Made by a program: the position numbers and the translations under genes
Part shown: piece by piece, positions 61,176-64,000 of the stretch
How the letters are laid out: every line of letters starts with the position of its first letter
Numbering within the stretch: the stretch's first letter is position 1
Notes under the pieces: generated by a model
The model's database searches: none
What the model was told of the DNA's origin: nothing
Seen by the model: the letters and a program-made list of their open reading frames with translations, nothing else
Assembly (NCBI RefSeq): GCF_013349955.1
Contig: NZ_JABVXC010000004.1
Location: forward strand, 59,036 to 123,035
Origin: Onishia taeanensis
GTDB lineage: Bacteria > Pseudomonadota > Gammaproteobacteria > Pseudomonadales > Halomonadaceae
Length of the DNA: 64,000 nucleotides
Reading direction: 5' to 3'

Positions 61176-62449
61176 CACTCACCATGTTGGGGGTCTTCCT
61201 GGCCCATGTGCTGTTGGGACTGCCGCTTTTTATTTCCTTGCTGACGACCGCTTTGGTCGGCTTCCTGTTCATTGATTTCAGCATGGTACCTCGCATGATG
61301 CCGCAGCAATTCTTCAGCGGTATCAACGTATTTTCCCTGATGGCAATTCCGTTATTTATCCTCGCGGGTAATCTGATGAATGCCAGTCGGCTGACCGACC
61401 GGCTAATGGGGCTGGCGCGCTTACTGGTTGGCCATTTCCGCGGAGGGATGGGGCACGTCAATGTCGTGTCGAGTGTGTTTTTTGCCGGCGTGAATGGTTC
61501 TGCTGTTGCGGACACCTCGGCACTCGGCTCATTGCTCGTTCCAGCGATGCGAAAGGATGGCTATTCGACCGCATTCGCGGCCGGTTTGACGGCTGGTAGC
61601 TCCTTGATTGGGCCGATAATTCCACCCAGTATTTTCATGATTCTCTACGCCTCCCTCACCAATACCTCTGTCGGCGATCTGTTCCTAGCGGGTGTGATCC
61701 CAGGGCTTATTCTGGGTGTCGCCTTCATGGGAATGAACGCTTGGTATGCCTGGCGACACGGCATGCCCAAGCAAGGTGGTTTGCCATCAGCACGAGAGCT
61801 TGGGGTGGCTGCATTGGGGGCTCTTCCGGCATTGGTCGCGCCCTTCATCATCGTGGCAGGTATCGTCATGGGGTTTGTCACGCCGACCGAGTCTGGCGCG
61901 CTCACTGCACTCTATGTGGCACTATGCGGCATGGTGCTGGGTAATCTTAAGCTGCGAGATTTCTGGCAGGCGATTGTCGAAACTACGCGGCTCACCTCAG
62001 CTATCTTCTTGATCATGGCGGCATCGGCGACGATAAGCTGGCTGCTGTCTTATGCTCAGGTGCCGACTCAGTTTGTCGAGTTGCTCACGCCCTACATTTC
62101 AGACCCGATCGTTATTCTGTTGATGCTCAGCGGCATCACCTTCGTGACCGGCATGTTCATGGAAGAGGTGTCGGCTTTGATGCTGTTGACGCCGATCTTC
62201 TCCCCGGTCGCCATGATGGCGGGTATCGATCCGGTGCACCTGGGTATCATCATTACACTCAACATCACCATCGCCTTGATTACGCCGCCGATGGGGGCCT
62301 GTGTGTACGTTGCTGCCGCCGTGAGCCGACTCGAAATCGTGTCGCTGTTTCGAACGATCTGGCCGTTTGTGCTCATGGCCATTCTGGTGCTTCTGGTTTT
62401 AATTGTGTTCCCGTCGCTGACGCTCTGGTTACCGACGGTCTTGGGGTAA
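61172..62449 (+). CDS. dctM: TRAP transporter large permease subunit
   Basis: 425-aa protein with about twelve hydrophobic segments, the sodium-driven channel subunit. Family marks are MPQQFFSGINVFSLMAIPLF, GGMGHVNVVSSVFFAGVNGS, a GLTAGSSLIGPIIPPSI loop and FMEEVSALMLLTPIFSP. Translationally coupled to dctQ. The dipeptidase gene follows six bases after its stop, so the four genes form one unit. Confidence 0.9.
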   Translation: MTLTMLGVFLAHVLLGLPLFISLLTTALVGFLFIDFSMVPRMMPQQFFSGINVFSLMAIPLFILAGNLMNASRLTDRLMGLARLLVGHFRGGMGHVNVVSSVFFAGVNGSAVADTSALGSLLVPAMRKDGYSTAFAAGLTAGSSLIGPIIPPSIFMILYASLTNTSVGDLFLAGVIPGLILGVAFMGMNAWYAWRHGMPKQGGLPSARELGVAALGALPALVAPFIIVAGIVMGFVTPTESGALTALYVALCGMVLGNLKLRDFWQAIVETTRLTSAIFLIMAASATISWLLSYAQVPTQFVELLTPYISDPIVILLMLSGITFVTGMFMEEVSALMLLTPIFSPVAMMAGIDPVHLGIIITLNITIALITPPMGACVYVAAAVSRLEIVSLFRTIWPFVLMAILVLLVLIVFPSLTLWLPTVLG

Positions 62450-62455
62450 AGAACG

Positions 62456-63223
62456 ATGCCAACATTGAAAGAAGGGGCAACTAGGTCCTTCGCTACACCT
62501 ATTCCTCACATGAGTGAGCCTGACTGGTCCAAAGTGAGCCAGATTCCCATCAATGAGAGTGATGAGCCATTGGTGCCTCTCGGTCTGGCACCGCTGCCTA
62601 TCAAGGTATTTCCGGTATATGCCAAGCAAGGGGTGCCCGGCTCTGTCGATGAGTGCTACGTCAGGGAGACGACCTACCGTCGTCTGCTTAAGGTGGCACG
62701 CTCTCTTCCCGACGGTATGGGGCTGGTGGTGCTGGATGGCTGGCGCCCCTGGCGGGTGCAGCAATATCTGTTCGATACGCTCTTTGAGTCATTGCGAGCG
62801 CATTGCAGCGACTTGAGTGAGGCTGAACTGACGGTACGTACTCGCGAGTTCGTGTCGGTGCCTAGTCGTAGCCAGCAAGCCCCCAGCCCTCACCTGACCG
62901 GTGGGGCGGTGGATGTCACGCTATGCGACGCTGATGGACTCTTGCTCGATATGGGCACCTTGTTCGATGAGGCAGTGAGCGAATCACATACCGTGTCGTT
63001 GGAAGCGCTCGAGGCTCCGACCGAGCGACAGTGTGTTGCCAGAGACAATCGGCGTTTGCTGTATAACGCGATGGCCGCCCAAGGCTTCACCAATCTGCCA
63101 AGCGAGTGGTGGCATTACGATTGTGGTGACCAGCTCTGGGCCTATCACAGTGATCAACCCGCCGCTCGTTATGGTCCGGCTGAGCTGGAGACGGTCGAGG
63201 ACCGGTGGCGTAAACAGCTATAG
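62456..63223 (+). CDS. VanX/DdpX-type D-Ala-D-Ala dipeptidase
   Basis: 255-aa zinc peptidase of the M15D family. Catalytic motifs are SPHLTGGAVDVTL (Ser-x-His...Asp) and SEWWHYDCG (Glu and His), with an upstream VVLDGWRPWRVQ Arg. Family members split D,D-dipeptides for nutrition or cell-wall turnover, or in vancomycin resistance. Here it is coupled to a TRAP transporter, which points to nutrient use. It has no signal peptide, so it acts in the cytoplasm. A longer-than-usual insert lies between residues 105 and 140. Confidence 0.82.
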   Translation: MPTLKEGATRSFATPIPHMSEPDWSKVSQIPINESDEPLVPLGLAPLPIKVFPVYAKQGVPGSVDECYVRETTYRRLLKVARSLPDGMGLVVLDGWRPWRVQQYLFDTLFESLRAHCSDLSEAELTVRTREFVSVPSRSQQAPSPHLTGGAVDVTLCDADGLLLDMGTLFDEAVSESHTVSLEALEAPTERQCVARDNRRLLYNAMAAQGFTNLPSEWWHYDCGDQLWAYHSDQPAARYGPAELETVEDRWRKQL

Positions 63224-63306
63224 GGTGAGCACTCCCCACTTTTTTCCATCAACAGGAGTGGGCGCGAGCGCCACATTCGTCGCGCCTGCGCCCTGCCACT
63301 AGGCGT

Positions 63307-64000
63307 TCATTCGACGGTCAGCAGCATCTTGATAGCCTGTTCTTTTGCCGCTTCGCCAAAGATATCGTAGGCCTTTTCGATCTCGTCGAGCTTGAAGCGA
63401 TGAGTCACCAGCCCTGCGGGCTCGACGCTGCCGCTCTCGACGACTCTCATCAGTACTGGAATGGTGTCGGTGTTGACCAGACCCGTTCGCAGGGTAATGT
63501 TCTTGATCCACAGATCTTGCAGCCTGAGGTCGACGCTCTTGCCATGCACGCCGATATTGGCGATATGCCCGCCTGCACGCACGATGCGCTGGCAGATATC
63601 AAACGTCTCGGGAATCCCCACCGCTTCCATGGCGACATCTACGCCTTCGCCCCCGGTGAGCTTTTCAATGGCTTCGATTGGGTCCTGGGCAATGATGTCG
63701 GTGGCGCCGAGTTGCTTTGCCATCGCCAGCCGGTTCTCATCGGGATCGATCATGATGATTCGCGCTGGAGAGTAGAACCGTGAAGTCATCAGTGCTGCCA
63801 GGCCGATAGGGCCAGCGCCGACGATGGCGACGGTGTCGCCGAGCGTGACCTCGCCGTTCAGTGCGCCGATTTCGTGCCCGGTGGGCAGGATGTCGCTGAG
63901 CATCACCGCCGCCGCGCGATCCATCTCCTTGGGTAGCGGATAGAGGCTGTTATCTGCGTGTGGAATACGCACGTACTCAGCCTGGGTGCCATCAATCAAG
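63307..64000 (-). CDS. Zinc-type alcohol dehydrogenase, 3' part
   Basis: C-terminal 230 residues of a medium-chain dehydrogenase; the gene starts beyond the right edge. Present are AEYVRIPHADNSLYPLP, the NAD-binding AIVGAGPIGLAALMTSRFYS with MIDPDENRLAMAK, and the C-terminal KLDEIEKAYDIFGEA. The catalytic zinc ligands of the N-terminal domain are outside the window, so zinc dependence is inferred from the subfamily. It converges on the dipeptidase gene. The substrate, a secondary alcohol or polyol, is unknown. Confidence 0.8.
   Translation of the reverse strand, partial: LIDGTQAEYVRIPHADNSLYPLPKEMDRAAAVMLSDILPTGHEIGALNGEVTLGDTVAIVGAGPIGLAALMTSRFYSPARIIMIDPDENRLAMAKQLGATDIIAQDPIEAIEKLTGGEGVDVAMEAVGIPETFDICQRIVRAGGHIANIGVHGKSVDLRLQDLWIKNITLRTGLVNTDTIPVLMRVVESGSVEPAGLVTHRFKLDEIEKAYDIFGEAAKEQAIKMLLTVE

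Overview
The window reads as accessory DNA of a high-GC gammaproteobacterium, most like a halophilic Halomonadaceae (Halomonas or Chromohalobacter type). This is inferred from codon style, the catRBCA-benABCD gene order, the BenE permeases and the TRAP transporter. It is not proven, because no rRNA or housekeeping gene is present. Almost everything before about 48 kb is mobile or patchwork DNA. From 48 kb onward it is an orderly catabolic and transport region.

0-10.4 kb is a periplasmic copper-resistance block. A leftward unit encodes a cupredoxin, a CopR/CopS two-component system, the multicopper oxidase CopA and the start of CopB. Next come a DUF411 protein, a His-rich cytochrome c, a broken copper ATPase and a PPC-like secreted protein. 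A rightward unit encodes a Met/Gly-repeat Spy-like protein, a 48-residue Met-rich membrane peptide and a second DUF411 protein. Five copies of a direct repeat (TTCAG-N6-TTCAG read leftward), four of them 48-51 bp before a start codon or its degenerate equivalent, look like the CopR regulon. A perfect 293-bp repeat (1-293 and 8010-8302) brackets about 8 kb. The second copy is fused into a chimeric cupredoxin/CopA remnant.

10.5-17 kb holds a plasmid- or ICE-like recombination module on the minus strand: RadC, a YqaJ-type exonuclease, an ERF annealing protein, a DUF932 protein, a zinc-ribbon/glycine-zipper protein, and a phage primase-helicase-like protein whose P-loop is destroyed. Remnants of IS66 and IS21 elements follow. 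19-22 kb is an AT-rich phage-satellite-like module (AlpA regulator, unknown protein, inovirus Gp2/YagK-type protein). A frameshifted ISL3 transposase lies at 22.4-23.7 kb.

23.7-37.4 kb is a second metal region. It holds a nickel/cobalt-type MFS exporter with a CsoR/RcnR-class repressor, a CDF exporter, a DsbA-like protein, an M23 endopeptidase, a ZIP fragment, and a MerR regulator divergent from a Zn/Cd/Pb P-type ATPase. LspA, Lnt and an L,D-transpeptidase follow the ATPase. A decayed mer operon (merT fragment, merP, frameshifted merF, merA with a stop codon) closes it. The coupling of metal export with lipoprotein maturation and peptidoglycan remodelling is notable.

37.4-48 kb carries a frameshifted RNase HI, two back-to-back integrases, and an apparent 8.2-kb island bounded by a 16-bp repeat (39661 and 47887). 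Its cargo includes unknown proteins, a Rha-like fragment, a serine resolvase, and a convergent pair encoding an FRG-domain protein and an Abi_C abortive-infection-type protein. That pair is the best candidate here for an undescribed defence system.

48-58 kb encodes the benzoate to catechol to muconolactone pathway (catR, catBCA, benABCD) with two BenE-family permeases. 58.5-64 kb holds a LysR regulator, a DctPQM TRAP transporter, a VanX-type dipeptidase, and a zinc-type alcohol dehydrogenase cut by the window edge.
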